From assembly GCA_021205755.1 (NCBI GenBank), contig JAJPWX010000108.1, positions 1 through 42,056 on the forward strand: a DNA stretch of 42,056 nucleotides, written 5' to 3'. The DNA comes from Lachnospiraceae bacterium (GTDB lineage Bacteria > Bacillota > Clostridia > Lachnospirales > Lachnospiraceae). The translations under genes and the position numbers were made by a program. Position 1 is the first letter of the stretch. Each line of letters starts with the position of its first letter. Shown piece after piece: positions 8,177-17,477 of the stretch. Below the pieces are notes generated by a model. It was not told the origin of the DNA. It worked only from the letters and a program-made list of their open reading frames with translations, and did no database searches.

Positions 8177-11100
8177 TTACTTTCCATCCAGAAGCTCCAG
8201 CAGATCCTCCCTGGTCATGCCGCTAAGCTGTCCGGTCTCTCCGCTGATAACCTGGTCGGCAAGCTCCCGCTTATCTTCCTGCAGCTTCAGAATTTTTTCC
8301 TCAATCGAATTCTTGGCAATCAGCTTGTACACGGTCACCTTTTTCGTCTGACCAATGCGGTGCGCGCGATCCGTCGCCTGATTCTGCGCGGCAACATTCC
8401 ACCACGGGTCATAATGAATGACCACATCCGCTCCGGTCAGGTTCAGGCCGACGCCGCCGGCTTTCAGGGAAATCAGAAAGACGGGCGTATTCCCGGCATT
8501 GAACTGTTTCACAAGCTCCAGGCGTTTCTGCTTTGAGGTGGAGCCTGTAATCGTATAATATGGAACCTGATCCGCGTCCAGCCGCCCCTGCAGGATCTCC
8601 AGCATAGAAGTAAACTGAGAAAACAGCAGCATCCGATGACCGCCGTCAATCGCGCTGTGAATCAGTTCCATACATGCGTCTGCTTTAGACGACTCCCCGC
8701 GGTAGCCTTCCAGACAAAGACTGGGATCACAGCAGATCTGGCGCAGACGCATAAGCTCCGTCAGAATCACCAGCTTGTTCTTATTAAACGCATCCACATC
8801 CTGCCCGGCAATCGTCTCACGCATATGGATCACCTGCCCATCGTACAGCTGCTGCTGTTCTGCCGCAAGGCGGACATAGCGCACCTCCTCAAGCTTGTCC
8901 GGCAAATCTTTCAGAACTTCCTCTTTCAGTCTGCGCAGAATAAACGGCCCTGTCATTTTCTGCAGCCGTTTCATCGCCTGCTCATCCTGGTACTTCACCG
9001 CCGGCGTTTCTATTTCCCGCTTAAACACATCGTAAGTGTATAAAAATCCCGGCATCAGATAGTCAAAGATACTCCAGAGTTCGCTCAAACGATTCTCAAT
9101 CGGCGTGCCGGTCAGAGCGTAGCGGTAGCGGCTATTGATCACCTTCACCGCCTTGGCCGCAGCCGTCGTATGATTCTTAATATACTGTGCCTCGTCTATG
9201 ATCTCATACGTAAACGCAATCCCCTCATAATGAGGAATATCCCGTTTCAGCAAATCATAGGAGGTCACCAGCACGTCGAAATTCCGGTACGCGGCAATCT
9301 TTCCCTGACGCTCTTCCTGCGTCCCTGTGACCAGTTCGACCCGGAGAGCCGGAGCAAATCGCGCAAATTCCTCTCCCCAGTTGAAAACCAGCGAAGCGGG
9401 AGCAACTATGAGAGAGAGAGGCGCCTGAGCCATCTCTGCCGCCTTTTCATATCTTTCTTTCGCAGATAGCAGCAATGCAATCGCCTGCAGTGTCTTCCCA
9501 AGCCCCATGTCATCCGCCAGGATACCGCCAAACTGCCATGTCTCCAGCGTCCGCAGCCACTTATAGCCATCCTTCTGATACTGGCGCATAATTTTGGACA
9601 GACTTTTTGGCACATCAAAATCCGCATCGTTCACCGTCTTGAATTCCTTGACCATCTCACGGAAGCGGCTGTCACGTTCACTGTAGACACTGTCATTCTC
9701 TTCCAGCATTTTGTTCAGATACAGCGTGCGGTAAAGCGGCAGATGCATCTTTCCCTGGACAAATTCTTTCGGTTTCAGATGCATGGAATCCATCATCTCC
9801 GCAAGCATTTCCAGCGACTGATCATCCAGGTTTACATAAGAGCCATCCCTCAGGCGGTAATAATTCTTTTTCTCCCGGTAGCTGTTCAGAATGTCAAGCA
9901 GCTCATCCTGCGGCACATCTTCTGTCGTAATGTCCAGATCCAGCAGTCCGCTTGACACGGAAACACCGACCGATACCTTTACCTGGCGGATGGTTCTGCG
10001 GGCGCGGAAACGGTTTGTACACTGCACCTCCCCGAGAGTAATCAATTCATCGATCCCCTCCGACATCACCCGGTAAATCTGATCCTCATCCCCACCGCAG
10101 TTTAGTTCTTTCCGCGTCATATCAATCTGAGGCAGCCAGGTCATGACCTTATAAAGCGTCTCCTGCTCCGCTATACTGTCGCGATATATTGTCTCATCAT
10201 CTGCCTGCTCCTCCTGGATAAAATCCAGCAGAGACAATTCTTTTCCCTCGTATCTGGCAAACGGCGCACAAGTCACATCGCCTTCCCGCGCATCCAGGTA
10301 AAACACAAAATTTACCTGCGGCGGCAGAAACGAGTGAATCCGTTCGGGATCCTTTTCCACGATTTCCGCCACATCCCGCAGCGTAGGCAGTACCTGATAA
10401 TAAAATTCTGACATACTGTTCCGCCCGATGCGAAAAGAAAAGGATTCATTTCCTCCCGCAAGCCGGATCAGATCCTCAATCTTCTCCTGAAATTCCGGTT
10501 CGGAACGGCGAAAGGTATCTCCATCCACATAATATGCGCAGTTCATGCCAAAAAACAGCTCCGGCAGATTTCCATTCACCTGAATCCCATGAAACTCCTC
10601 CTGTACGGATTCTGGAGAAAAAATCTGATCAATCCAGCCCTTCCGCTCCTTTTTTACCGGCAGCACGGCCTCTGCAATCTCCATCGTCACATGCGGATTC
10701 CCCTCCCCGCGGTGCAGTATCTGCTTCTTCGTCCGCTCCGCGTCACGATCCTCGTACTCCACCGTGCCATCGCCAAGCTCATTGTATAATTCATCCAGGC
10801 GCCATCCAAACAGATTCAGCGAACCGCCTACGCTTGCCGTAATATGATAATAATAGCGGTTCCGCGTCGCATGCTCCAGCCGCTGTCCGAACTCTTCCTC
10901 TTCCTGAACAATCCGTTCAATAAAACGCAGCCATTTCAGGCTCTCCCCGGTAAAGTTGCTTCTTCGGTGATTGATCTCTGTACTCGAACCATATGTCGCC
11001 GTAGCAGCGTTGCGCACATGCATACAAAACTCATCCAGCTGCTTAATCACAAACAGCTTCCCCGCACCTATTTTAAAAGAAACCGTCAGCTGCGAATTTT

Positions 11101-11800
11101 TCTTCACAAGGCGCGGCTTCAGCGTCAGGCTCTGTTCTTTTGCTGTTTTATCCGCAACCAGAAGATTCGCCCGCTTCTGCCGATACGCATTCATAAGTAC
11201 GCAGGCATCCCGATCCGTCGCGTCTCCCACATTATGTGTTTTCAGATAATCACGCAGTCCAAAAAGGACTGCGGCCACATACTCACAGTTCGCATTTTCC
11301 CCATAGTACCAGCCATACCCTCCGTATTTTTTCCGGCATTTGGGGCAGCTGCACTGCGCTTTGCTCACCGAGGCACGCGTAAAGGTCACGGTAGTCTGAA
11401 ACTGATTGCGGCCAATCTGTGCGTCCCACACAGCCTGACCGACCATCTCACCGGCCTCCCCATAGCGCTCATAGCCCGTGGTAACCTCCATATTTTCGAC
11501 CAGTCCCTGCCTGTACAGCTTCTCGCCCATTCGGCGGGAATCCGCCGGCAGATTCAGCGAACGAATCATCTGATCCCCGTCAAAATAACTGTAATGCTCT
11601 AATTCGGAAAAACTCCCGCTTCCCGAAACACCATCCAGTTCTTCTTTCGAAGCATCCCCAAGAAGGGTATATTCTTCCCGCAGGCGGTCGTTCCGCTCCT
11701 GTTCCACCCTCTGGCGGGCTTCCTCCATCATACGCGCACGCTTCTCCTGCTGTGTCTCTTGTTTTGAATTTGCCTTCTTCTGAAAACTCTCCACAGCCAT
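8177..11800 (-). CDS. SNF2-family ATPase with SWIM-like zinc finger
   Basis: The 1207-residue protein has, in order: a charged, coiled N-terminus (residues 1-45); a SWIM-like finger with Cys150, Cys152, Cys155 and Cys172; a long SNF2-associated region (DUF3670-like, about 200-700); a SNF2 ATPase lobe with Walker A DDMGLGKT near 765 and DEAQ near 867; and a helicase C lobe ending with the arginine-finger motif QATDRAHRIGQ near 1143. Bacterial members (RapA/HepA relatives) are ATP-driven translocases on double-stranded DNA. The exact role of this subfamily is unknown. The SWIM finger lacks the usual final His (NCEY instead of CKH) and has an extra Cys. AAAGGAG before the ATG supports the start. 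It is monocistronic and divergent from rqcH. Confidence 0.92.
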   Translation of the reverse strand: MAVESFQKKANSKQETQQEKRARMMEEARQRVEQERNDRLREEYTLLGDASKEELDGVSGSGSFSELEHYSYFDGDQMIRSLNLPADSRRMGEKLYRQGLVENMEVTTGYERYGEAGEMVGQAVWDAQIGRNQFQTTVTFTRASVSKAQCSCPKCRKKYGGYGWYYGENANCEYVAAVLFGLRDYLKTHNVGDATDRDACVLMNAYRQKRANLLVADKTAKEQSLTLKPRLVKKNSQLTVSFKIGAGKLFVIKQLDEFCMHVRNAATATYGSSTEINHRRSNFTGESLKWLRFIERIVQEEEEFGQRLEHATRNRYYYHITASVGGSLNLFGWRLDELYNELGDGTVEYEDRDAERTKKQILHRGEGNPHVTMEIAEAVLPVKKERKGWIDQIFSPESVQEEFHGIQVNGNLPELFFGMNCAYYVDGDTFRRSEPEFQEKIEDLIRLAGGNESFSFRIGRNSMSEFYYQVLPTLRDVAEIVEKDPERIHSFLPPQVNFVFYLDAREGDVTCAPFARYEGKELSLLDFIQEEQADDETIYRDSIAEQETLYKVMTWLPQIDMTRKELNCGGDEDQIYRVMSEGIDELITLGEVQCTNRFRARRTIRQVKVSVGVSVSSGLLDLDITTEDVPQDELLDILNSYREKKNYYRLRDGSYVNLDDQSLEMLAEMMDSMHLKPKEFVQGKMHLPLYRTLYLNKMLEENDSVYSERDSRFREMVKEFKTVNDADFDVPKSLSKIMRQYQKDGYKWLRTLETWQFGGILADDMGLGKTLQAIALLLSAKERYEKAAEMAQAPLSLIVAPASLVFNWGEEFARFAPALRVELVTGTQEERQGKIAAYRNFDVLVTSYDLLKRDIPHYEGIAFTYEIIDEAQYIKNHTTAAAKAVKVINSRYRYALTGTPIENRLSELWSIFDYLMPGFLYTYDVFKREIETPAVKYQDEQAMKRLQKMTGPFILRRLKEEVLKDLPDKLEEVRYVRLAAEQQQLYDGQVIHMRETIAGQDVDAFNKNKLVILTELMRLRQICCDPSLCLEGYRGESSKADACMELIHSAIDGGHRMLLFSQFTSMLEILQGRLDADQVPYYTITGSTSKQKRLELVKQFNAGNTPVFLISLKAGGVGLNLTGADVVIHYDPWWNVAAQNQATDRAHRIGQTKKVTVYKLIAKNSIEEKILKLQEDKRELADQVISGETGQLSGMTREDLLELLDGK

Positions 11801-11847
11801 ACTCCTTTAAAACAACGTAATATACGTCTTCCGTCATTCCTCCCCAG

Positions 11848-11876
11848 CAGTATACCTTGTTTCCCCGGAAAACGCA
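11848..11876 (-). promoter_or_regulatory. Probable promoter of the SNF2 gene
   Basis: Minus strand: TTGCGT (11871-11876), 17-base spacer, TATACT (11848-11853). The predicted leader is about 40 bases. The -35 box is weak, so confidence is moderate. Confidence 0.5.
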
Positions 11877-11923
11877 ATTCTTTTTCATGCGAAAAGCATC
11901 CACAATGCTCAAACACGTTCCAG

Positions 11924-11952
11924 TTGTTTTTTAAGGATAAATCTGATATGAT
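11924..11952 (+). promoter_or_regulatory. Probable promoter of rqcH
   Basis: Plus strand: TTGTTT (11924-11929), 17-base spacer, TATGAT (11947-11952). It would give a leader of about 165 bases containing the 12022-12059 hairpin. Confidence 0.5.
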
Positions 11953-12021
11953 TGGAACAATCCGTGGTATCATTTCTCTTTTGTCGCTCGAATCAATCAG
12001 TCAAATATCCGCGCAAGCTAT

Positions 12022-12059
12022 GTCATAAGGTGTCGGCTTGCCGACGGATTCCTTATGAC
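12022..12059 (+). other. Long two-part hairpin in the rqcH leader
   Basis: GTCATAAGG (12022-12030) pairs with CCTTATGAC (12051-12059), and inside it GTCGGC (12032-12037) pairs with GCCGAC (12040-12045). The flanks (about 12000-12020 and 12070-12100) are also loosely inverted (CCGCGCAAGC against GCTTCGCGGG). No T run follows, so it is not a standard terminator. It could be a leader structure or a copy of an intergenic repeat. Confidence 0.5.
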
Positions 12060-12123
12060 TCCGTCTACCTGGCTCGTTGCTTCGCGGGAATAAAAATCAG
12101 AAAAATATAAGGAGGAATCTCAG

Positions 12124-13863
12124 ATGGCCCTTGACGGGATCGTTATAGCAAATATTACGGCGGAGCTTTCTGATAAGCTGACCGGAGCCCGTATCAGCAA
12201 AATCGCCCAGCCGGAAGCGGATGAGCTGCTGCTCACCATAAAATCTGCCTCCGGACAATACAGGCTGCTGCTCTCAGCGAGCGCCAGCCTGCCGATGATT
12301 TACCTGACAAAAACAAATAAATCATCGCCCATGACCGCGCCGAATTTCTGTATGCTGCTGCGCAAACACATCGCAAACGGCAGAATTCTGCGTGTCTGGC
12401 AGCCTGGCCTGGAGCGCATCATCCATTTCGAGATCGAGCACTACAACGAAATGGGCGATCTCTGCCGCAAGGATCTGATCATTGAACTGATGGGCAAACA
12501 CAGCAATCTGATCTTCTGTGACGACACCGGTACGATCATAGACAGCATCAAGCATGTCGGTTCCATGACCAGCTCTGTGCGGGAGGTTTTGCCTGGCCGT
12601 CCCTATTTCATTGCAGTCACGCAGCCCAAATGCGATCCGCTCGCGACTTCGGCGGAGGAATTCCGCGCCGCAGTGTTTTCAAAACCAATGCCGCTCGCGA
12701 AAGCGATCTACACCTCCTACACCGGCATCAGCCCTCTGATTTCTGAGGAGCTCTGCTTCCGCGCTAACATAGAATCCGCGCAGAGTGCAAATTCTTTTGA
12801 CGAGCTTGCCCAGGTTCATCTTTACCATATGTTCGAGCTTATGATGGAGGATGTAAAGGGGAAAAACTTTTCACCATTTATCATTTATGAAGAAAACATC
12901 CCGATAGAGTTCTCTTCTCTCCCGCTTACTATGTATGGGGAGGATACGAGACATCCGTTTGACTCTCCTTCTGAAATGCTGGAGCAATATTACGCGATGA
13001 AGAACACCGTCACCCGGATCCGCCAGAAATCGTCCGACCTGCGCCGCATCGCTACGACTGCGCTTGAACGCTGCCGCAAAAAATACGAGCTTCAGCTGAA
13101 ACAGCTTGCAGATACGGAAAAGCGCGAAAAATACCGCATCTACGGCGAACTGATCCACACCTATGGCTACGGTGTGGAGCCTGGCGCGAAAAGCTTTGAG
13201 GCGCTGAATTATTACACAAATGAAATGATAACAGTTCCGCTCGACGCGACCCTGACCGCACAGGAAAACGCACAGAAATACTTCGACAAATACGGCAAGC
13301 TTAAGCGAACCTACGAAGCTTTAAGTGAACTCACAAAGGAAACAAAGGCGGAAATCGATCATCTCGAATCGGTCTGCACGCTCATGGACATGGCACTCTC
13401 TGAAGAGGATCTTGTGCAGGTAAAAGAGGAGCTGACCGACGCAGGCTATATTCGCCGCCATTACACCGGCAAAAAGGTGAAGATCACCTCCCGTCCGTTC
13501 CACTATATATCCCCCGACGGATATGATCTGTACGTTGGCAAAAACAATTACCAGAACGATGAGCTGACCTTCCGTTTCGCCTCCGGCGGCGATTGGTGGT
13601 TCCATGCCAAAGGCGTGCCTGGTTCCCACGTCATTCTAAAGACCAATGGACAAATGCCGCCGGATACTGCTTTTGAGGACGCCGCGCGGCTTGCAGCCTG
13701 GTACTCTCAAAGCCGCGGCGCCCAAAAAGTCGAGATCGATTACGTAGAGAAAAAACACGTCAAAAAACCAAATGGCGCCAAGCCTGGCTTCGTTGTCTAT
13801 TACACAAATTATTCCATGGTAATCGACTGTGACATCTCGCGTCTTCGTCTGGCAGCGGACTGA
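12124..13863 (+). CDS. rqcH: Ribosome quality control protein RqcH (NFACT family)
   Basis: RqcH binds stalled 50S-peptidyl-tRNA complexes and recruits tRNA-Ala to add C-terminal alanine tails. The 579-residue protein has the NFACT-N domain (starting MALDGIVIANITAEL), a central coiled-coil and helix-hairpin region (about 290-430), and a C-terminal NFACT-R domain with DLYVGKNNYQND, WWFHAKGVPGSHV and KKPNGAKPGFVVYY. It was often annotated as a fibronectin-binding protein. The length is typical. AAGGAGG precedes the ATG, and a strong terminator follows directly after the stop. Confidence 0.94.
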   Translation: MALDGIVIANITAELSDKLTGARISKIAQPEADELLLTIKSASGQYRLLLSASASLPMIYLTKTNKSSPMTAPNFCMLLRKHIANGRILRVWQPGLERIIHFEIEHYNEMGDLCRKDLIIELMGKHSNLIFCDDTGTIIDSIKHVGSMTSSVREVLPGRPYFIAVTQPKCDPLATSAEEFRAAVFSKPMPLAKAIYTSYTGISPLISEELCFRANIESAQSANSFDELAQVHLYHMFELMMEDVKGKNFSPFIIYEENIPIEFSSLPLTMYGEDTRHPFDSPSEMLEQYYAMKNTVTRIRQKSSDLRRIATTALERCRKKYELQLKQLADTEKREKYRIYGELIHTYGYGVEPGAKSFEALNYYTNEMITVPLDATLTAQENAQKYFDKYGKLKRTYEALSELTKETKAEIDHLESVCTLMDMALSEEDLVQVKEELTDAGYIRRHYTGKKVKITSRPFHYISPDGYDLYVGKNNYQNDELTFRFASGGDWWFHAKGVPGSHVILKTNGQMPPDTAFEDAARLAAWYSQSRGAQKVEIDYVEKKHVKKPNGAKPGFVVYYTNYSMVIDCDISRLRLAAD

Positions 13864-13988
13864 TGCCGGATGGACTGTTTCCGGGAAGCTTCGGCTTCCC
13901 GGTGTTTTTTTTCGGCTTCAAGCCGCTTCATACAGTCCTCATCAATCTCATAATAGGCATTTCCTTCCTTCACTGTACGCGTGGACAT
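13809..13988 (-). CDS. Small basic/charged protein, antisense to the rqcH end
   Basis: A 59-codon frame starts at 13988 behind a very good ribosome site (GAGGAGG, 7-8 bases upstream). The product has an N-terminal part with the pattern KEGNAYYEIDEDCM, then a charged, probably helical segment, and an Arg-rich tail (RRRR). I recognise no family. It overlaps the last 55 bases of rqcH on the other strand, and its middle is encoded by the rqcH terminator hairpin, so part of its sequence is forced by that hairpin. The strong ribosome site and protein-like composition of residues 1-30 argue for a real gene; the overlap argues for caution. Confidence 0.45.
   Translation of the reverse strand: MSTRTVKEGNAYYEIDEDCMKRLEAEKKHREAEASRKQSIRHQSAARRRREMSQSITME
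13881..13912 (+). terminator. Rho-independent terminator of rqcH
   Basis: A 9-bp perfect stem CCGGGAAGC/GCTTCCCGG with a TTCG tetraloop is followed by TG and eight T. It lies 17 bases after the rqcH stop codon. Confidence 0.93.
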
Positions 13989-14261
13989 GCAAACGCCTCC
14001 TCATTTTTCCTTCAAGCGTTTCTCGCATGGGGTGTTCCTCCCCTTTCCAGTATATGTTATCCTGACTCAAGATGTTTCACAGAACTGCTTCTCTGCTCTT
14101 TCTATGCACTCACGCTTGCTTCGTGGGCAGCACTTTTCTCGAATGTTTTCTCAAGTTCAAGTCTATTTTTTGATTATAACTCATAAAGTAAGATAAAAGA
14201 ACTTTTCAAGCAAACGGCTTCTGCTTCCAATATAAGACATCGGGAAGGAGGAAATCATACC
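13989..14261. other. Intergenic region between the small antisense gene and two small plus-strand genes
   Basis: No further gene of normal size. On the minus strand, just upstream of the 59-residue gene, a 26-codon frame (from about 14031) has its ribosome site GGGGAGG inside a short hairpin (GGGG-AGGAACA-CCCC). It could be a leader peptide or chance. A TATAAC-like box near 14173-14178 is the only hint of a plus-strand promoter for the next gene. Confidence 0.3.
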
Positions 14262-14567
14262 ATGCAGACAAAGCTTGACCAGATTGCCAATCAAAACCAC
14301 CTGCAGCTGCTCAAAGCACTCCTTCCTTATCTTCCGGTGAACAGCCAAAAAACGGTTTCCATCCTGATAAAAACCATCGAAATGCAAAACGTCATGGAAT
14401 ATTATAAAACGAAAGAAGCAGACAGCCAGAGTCCTTCCGATCTTCTCGACATTCTCACCGATATCCGTCAGTACTGTGAAGGGGATGAACGGGAAATGAT
14501 TGATCAGGCACTGCAAATGATCAGCATGATTGAGCTCTATCAGGTCTGCGCAGAATCTGCCCCCTAA
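14262..14567 (+). CDS. Small helical protein of unknown function
   Basis: The 101-residue product is all-helical in character, Leu/Ile/Met-rich and mildly acidic, with no signal peptide or cysteine motif (one Cys near residue 71 and one near the end). A central stretch reads SPSDLLDILTDIRQYCEGD. I recognise no domain. GGAAGGAGG before the ATG supports translation. It forms a pair with the gene 113 bases downstream, whose product has a similar size and layout (a Leu/Pro-rich early segment, a polar middle and a final amphipathic helix). Confidence 0.65.
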   Translation: MQTKLDQIANQNHLQLLKALLPYLPVNSQKTVSILIKTIEMQNVMEYYKTKEADSQSPSDLLDILTDIRQYCEGDEREMIDQALQMISMIELYQVCAESAP

Positions 14568-14680
14568 GAAAAACAGGCTGAATTCCTTGCGTCTGATCGG
14601 ATTTTCTGTTTCTTTTTCACGAATCGCGGATACTGCCTGTTTGCAAGATTTAATCCAATTTTTGCCAGAAAGGAAAAGCC

Positions 14681-14956
14681 ATGAATGATAACAGTTGGAT
14701 GAACAATCCTGCCCTCGGGGGCATCGACCCGGCGAAGCTGGAAATGCTTTCTTCCCTTGCTGAACAAGCACAGGGCAAGAAACAAAATGAGCTGCTGCCT
14801 TTTCTCATGGCGGCAGCTCAGTCCAATTCCGGTGACATCTCCTTTGACTCCACAGAGACAGAGGCCATCATCAATGTTCTGAAAATTGGCAAAACACCGC
14901 AGGAAATCCAGAAAATCGATCGGATTCTTTCGATCATGAAAACAGTAAGGAAATGA
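14681..14956 (+). CDS. Small hypothetical protein, paired with the preceding gene
   Basis: The 91-residue product starts MNDNSWMNNPALGG, has a helical middle (LLPFLMAAAQ) and a C-terminal helix with IDRILSIMKTVRK. No known domain is recognised. AGAAAGGAAA precedes the ATG. The layout recalls the upstream 101-residue protein, so the pair may be diverged relatives acting together. It converges on comEC with a gap of 37 bases, which holds a short GC-rich stem (CTGGCCGC/GCGGTCAG) without a T run. Confidence 0.65.
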   Translation: MNDNSWMNNPALGGIDPAKLEMLSSLAEQAQGKKQNELLPFLMAAAQSNSGDISFDSTETEAIINVLKIGKTPQEIQKIDRILSIMKTVRK

Positions 14957-14993
14957 TACCGTAAGTTTCCATCTGGCCGCATGATGCGCGCGG

Positions 14994-17420
14994 TCAGGTA
15001 GTATAATTCTCTGTTTTTATGTAACCGGATACCCGATATGTGCTTCCATTGCTGCGGATCGTCACTGCCCCGCAATCCATAGTTGTATACAAAGTTATGT
15101 TTGCCGCGCGCAAGCGTTCCACGGCGGCCGCCGCGGGATGGCCATAGCTGTTATCCCTGCCGCAGGAAATAATGCCAAAAGCCGGCGAAACGGCAGTCAG
15201 AAAGGCCTCAGAGGAAGCGCCTTTTGAGCCATGATGTCCGACCTTTAATACATCGCAGGAGAGCTTCGCGCCGGAAGCAGCGAGTGCCTGTTCCGCTTCT
15301 CCCTCCAGGTCGCCGGTAAACAGCATTCGGAAATCTCCGTACTGAAGAAGCAGTACCATGGAATCCTCATTTTTATCTCCGGACAGAGCTGCAGAATTGG
15401 GCGCCAGACACGCAAAAGACCAGACAGAACTATTTCCGAGCCTGGCACCCGCTTCCATCCGGAGTACAGAAATGCCCAGTTTTTCTGCATAGGCAATCAA
15501 AACGTCAAAATCTTCCTCATCTGTTGTCGGCGGAAGAATCAGATGCTCCAATGTAATTCCGTGGGCATTGCTTCCCGCGAATCCCGGCAGATAGTCTTCC
15601 AGATATTCTTTTATGCCGCTGATATGGTCGCTGTCAGCATGGGACAGAAAAACATAGTCCAGCCTGCTGATCCCATAATATTTTACCACCTGGCTGATTC
15701 GGTATTCCCAGAGTTCACTCACAGAGCTGCTTCCTCCATCAATCAGACAATTCGTGCCATCCGGAAGCTGAATCAACGCGCCATCCCCCTGCCCAACATC
15801 CATACAGGTCACAGTCAGTCCGCTGCGCGGATGGAAATCCATCAGGAAGAGGCCGATTCCGATCGCACAAATCCACACCAGTGTCCGTAGATACTGTAAT
15901 TTCGGATGCTGTTTTTTCTGTCCTGATCCTCGTGGTTGTTCCTGAAAATACCTCTTCCGGGCTGTTCTCCGTCTCTGGTCAAACCCGAATTGTCTCACAA
16001 TTCGATCTTTTTTATGAGTACACAACGTGTTCTCCCCATATCTTTCCAGAAAACACATGAGACCTGCCGCTGCAAACAATAGAGCATAATAAACAGCAGC
16101 CTTCCACATTGCCGGACAGCCCGTGATCCAGACAGCTCCCGGCAGCTGCTGTTCGAATGTACATAAGGTCTCGAAAAACCCCAGCAAATAATATACGGGA
16201 GCTGACAAAAAAATCCCCGCGGGAACACTGACCAGTCCCACCAAACAGGAGATCAGGGCGGAACCCATCAAAGCGGACATCAGCGGTACCACAGCCAGAT
16301 TGACCAGCACGCTCCATGGGGCCGTCTGGTAAAAGAACCAGAGTGTGACCGGCAGCGTGCCAAGCCATACTCCCGCACCGCCGCACAGCGCATCCCATAT
16401 CCGCTCACCGATTCTCCGTACGGCATTTGCCCTCCTGATCCGAAACGGATTTACCGCCTGAAGCCGCGGCACAAGCAGTGCGATCGACAAAATGGCTCCA
16501 AAAGACAGCAGGAAGGAAGAGCTTCCTGCGGCTCGCCCATTCCCTGCCAGAATCAGGACTGCCGCGACGGCGGCAGCAGTCAGGGTATCATTTTTCCGCC
16601 CCGCAATCTGTGCGCCAAGCCAGAGCACAAACATGATACAGGCGCGCAGTGTGGAGACGCTAAACCCTGCCATCATCGCATACAGCGCAACCACAGCTGC
16701 CGAAGGCAATGCCGCCAGAACAAAAGGCAGGCGGATACGCCTCAGAAGCTTATAAATGCACATTCCAATCATACTGATGTGAAGGCCGCTGATAGAAATA
16801 ATGTGCGCAATGCCGCCCTCCTGATACAGCCGCTTCCACTCCTGCTCCATATAGCTTTTTTCTCCCAGGCTGATCGCTGAGACGGTGCGGGCCGCCTTTT
16901 CCTCCAGGATTCGCAGATAGGAGCCGCGCAGAGCACGGCGAAATCGCGCAAGCATACGAGTCAGAGAAGAATCTCCTTCTGACACAAGCGTGACTCCCGC
17001 ACTGGTGACTCTTCCTACCGTATTTTCAGCAAAATAATACGCCCTGAAATCGAACTGTCCAGGATTCCCCGCTGTCTCAAATGGCTTCCAGGTGCCGGTC
17101 ACACGGACACGGTCACCGGGCAGCAGATTGTCTGTTTCAATGGTAAATAAGACTTTCAATTCCGAAGATAAAGAACCGATTGATTTGTCATTTGTATAGA
17201 GAACTACTTGATTTACAGAAAGGCGTATGCCTTCCGATACTGCGCCAACCTCTGACACAGTGCCTTCAAAGGTCAGCGTACTGCCCGAGCCTGCTGTCTC
17301 TGTCAGATATTCTTCTGCGCCCGCAAGCGCCTCGTCCCTTCCGGAACCACGTATGCTTCCCATCACGCTGAAAAATACCGCGGCCACCAGACACAGCAAA
17401 GCCAGCGGCCGTTTTCTCAT
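14994..17420 (-). CDS. comEC: ComEC/Rec2 family DNA-uptake channel protein
   Basis: ComEC forms the membrane channel through which single-stranded DNA enters the cytoplasm in transformation. The 808-residue protein has a signal-like N-terminal helix, a soluble OB-like ComEC N-terminal domain (about 35-130), the multi-helix Competence domain (about 170-470, with HIISISGLHISMIG) and a C-terminal metallo-beta-lactamase domain with MDVGQGDGALIQL and the metal motif HADSDH near residue 595. All three parts are present and intact. GGAGAGAGG precedes the start. It is the last gene of the comEA unit. Confidence 0.94.
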   Translation of the reverse strand: MRKRPLALLCLVAAVFFSVMGSIRGSGRDEALAGAEEYLTETAGSGSTLTFEGTVSEVGAVSEGIRLSVNQVVLYTNDKSIGSLSSELKVLFTIETDNLLPGDRVRVTGTWKPFETAGNPGQFDFRAYYFAENTVGRVTSAGVTLVSEGDSSLTRMLARFRRALRGSYLRILEEKAARTVSAISLGEKSYMEQEWKRLYQEGGIAHIISISGLHISMIGMCIYKLLRRIRLPFVLAALPSAAVVALYAMMAGFSVSTLRACIMFVLWLGAQIAGRKNDTLTAAAVAAVLILAGNGRAAGSSSFLLSFGAILSIALLVPRLQAVNPFRIRRANAVRRIGERIWDALCGGAGVWLGTLPVTLWFFYQTAPWSVLVNLAVVPLMSALMGSALISCLVGLVSVPAGIFLSAPVYYLLGFFETLCTFEQQLPGAVWITGCPAMWKAAVYYALLFAAAGLMCFLERYGENTLCTHKKDRIVRQFGFDQRRRTARKRYFQEQPRGSGQKKQHPKLQYLRTLVWICAIGIGLFLMDFHPRSGLTVTCMDVGQGDGALIQLPDGTNCLIDGGSSSVSELWEYRISQVVKYYGISRLDYVFLSHADSDHISGIKEYLEDYLPGFAGSNAHGITLEHLILPPTTDEEDFDVLIAYAEKLGISVLRMEAGARLGNSSVWSFACLAPNSAALSGDKNEDSMVLLLQYGDFRMLFTGDLEGEAEQALAASGAKLSCDVLKVGHHGSKGASSEAFLTAVSPAFGIISCGRDNSYGHPAAAAVERLRAANITLYTTMDCGAVTIRSNGSTYRVSGYIKTENYTT

Positions 17421-17477
17421 CGCACCACCCTCTCTCCTGTCATTCTGTCTGTGCCTCGGCAGACGCGTCCGCCCCCG

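Noticed and set aside
10844-11602. 252-codon plus-strand frame opposite the SNF2 gene
   Set aside because: Shadow of the SNF2 coding sequence without independent support.
14570-14640. Terminator between the two small plus-strand genes
   Set aside because: AAGAAAAACAG and CTGTTTCTTTTT pair only partly across a long loop; not convincing.
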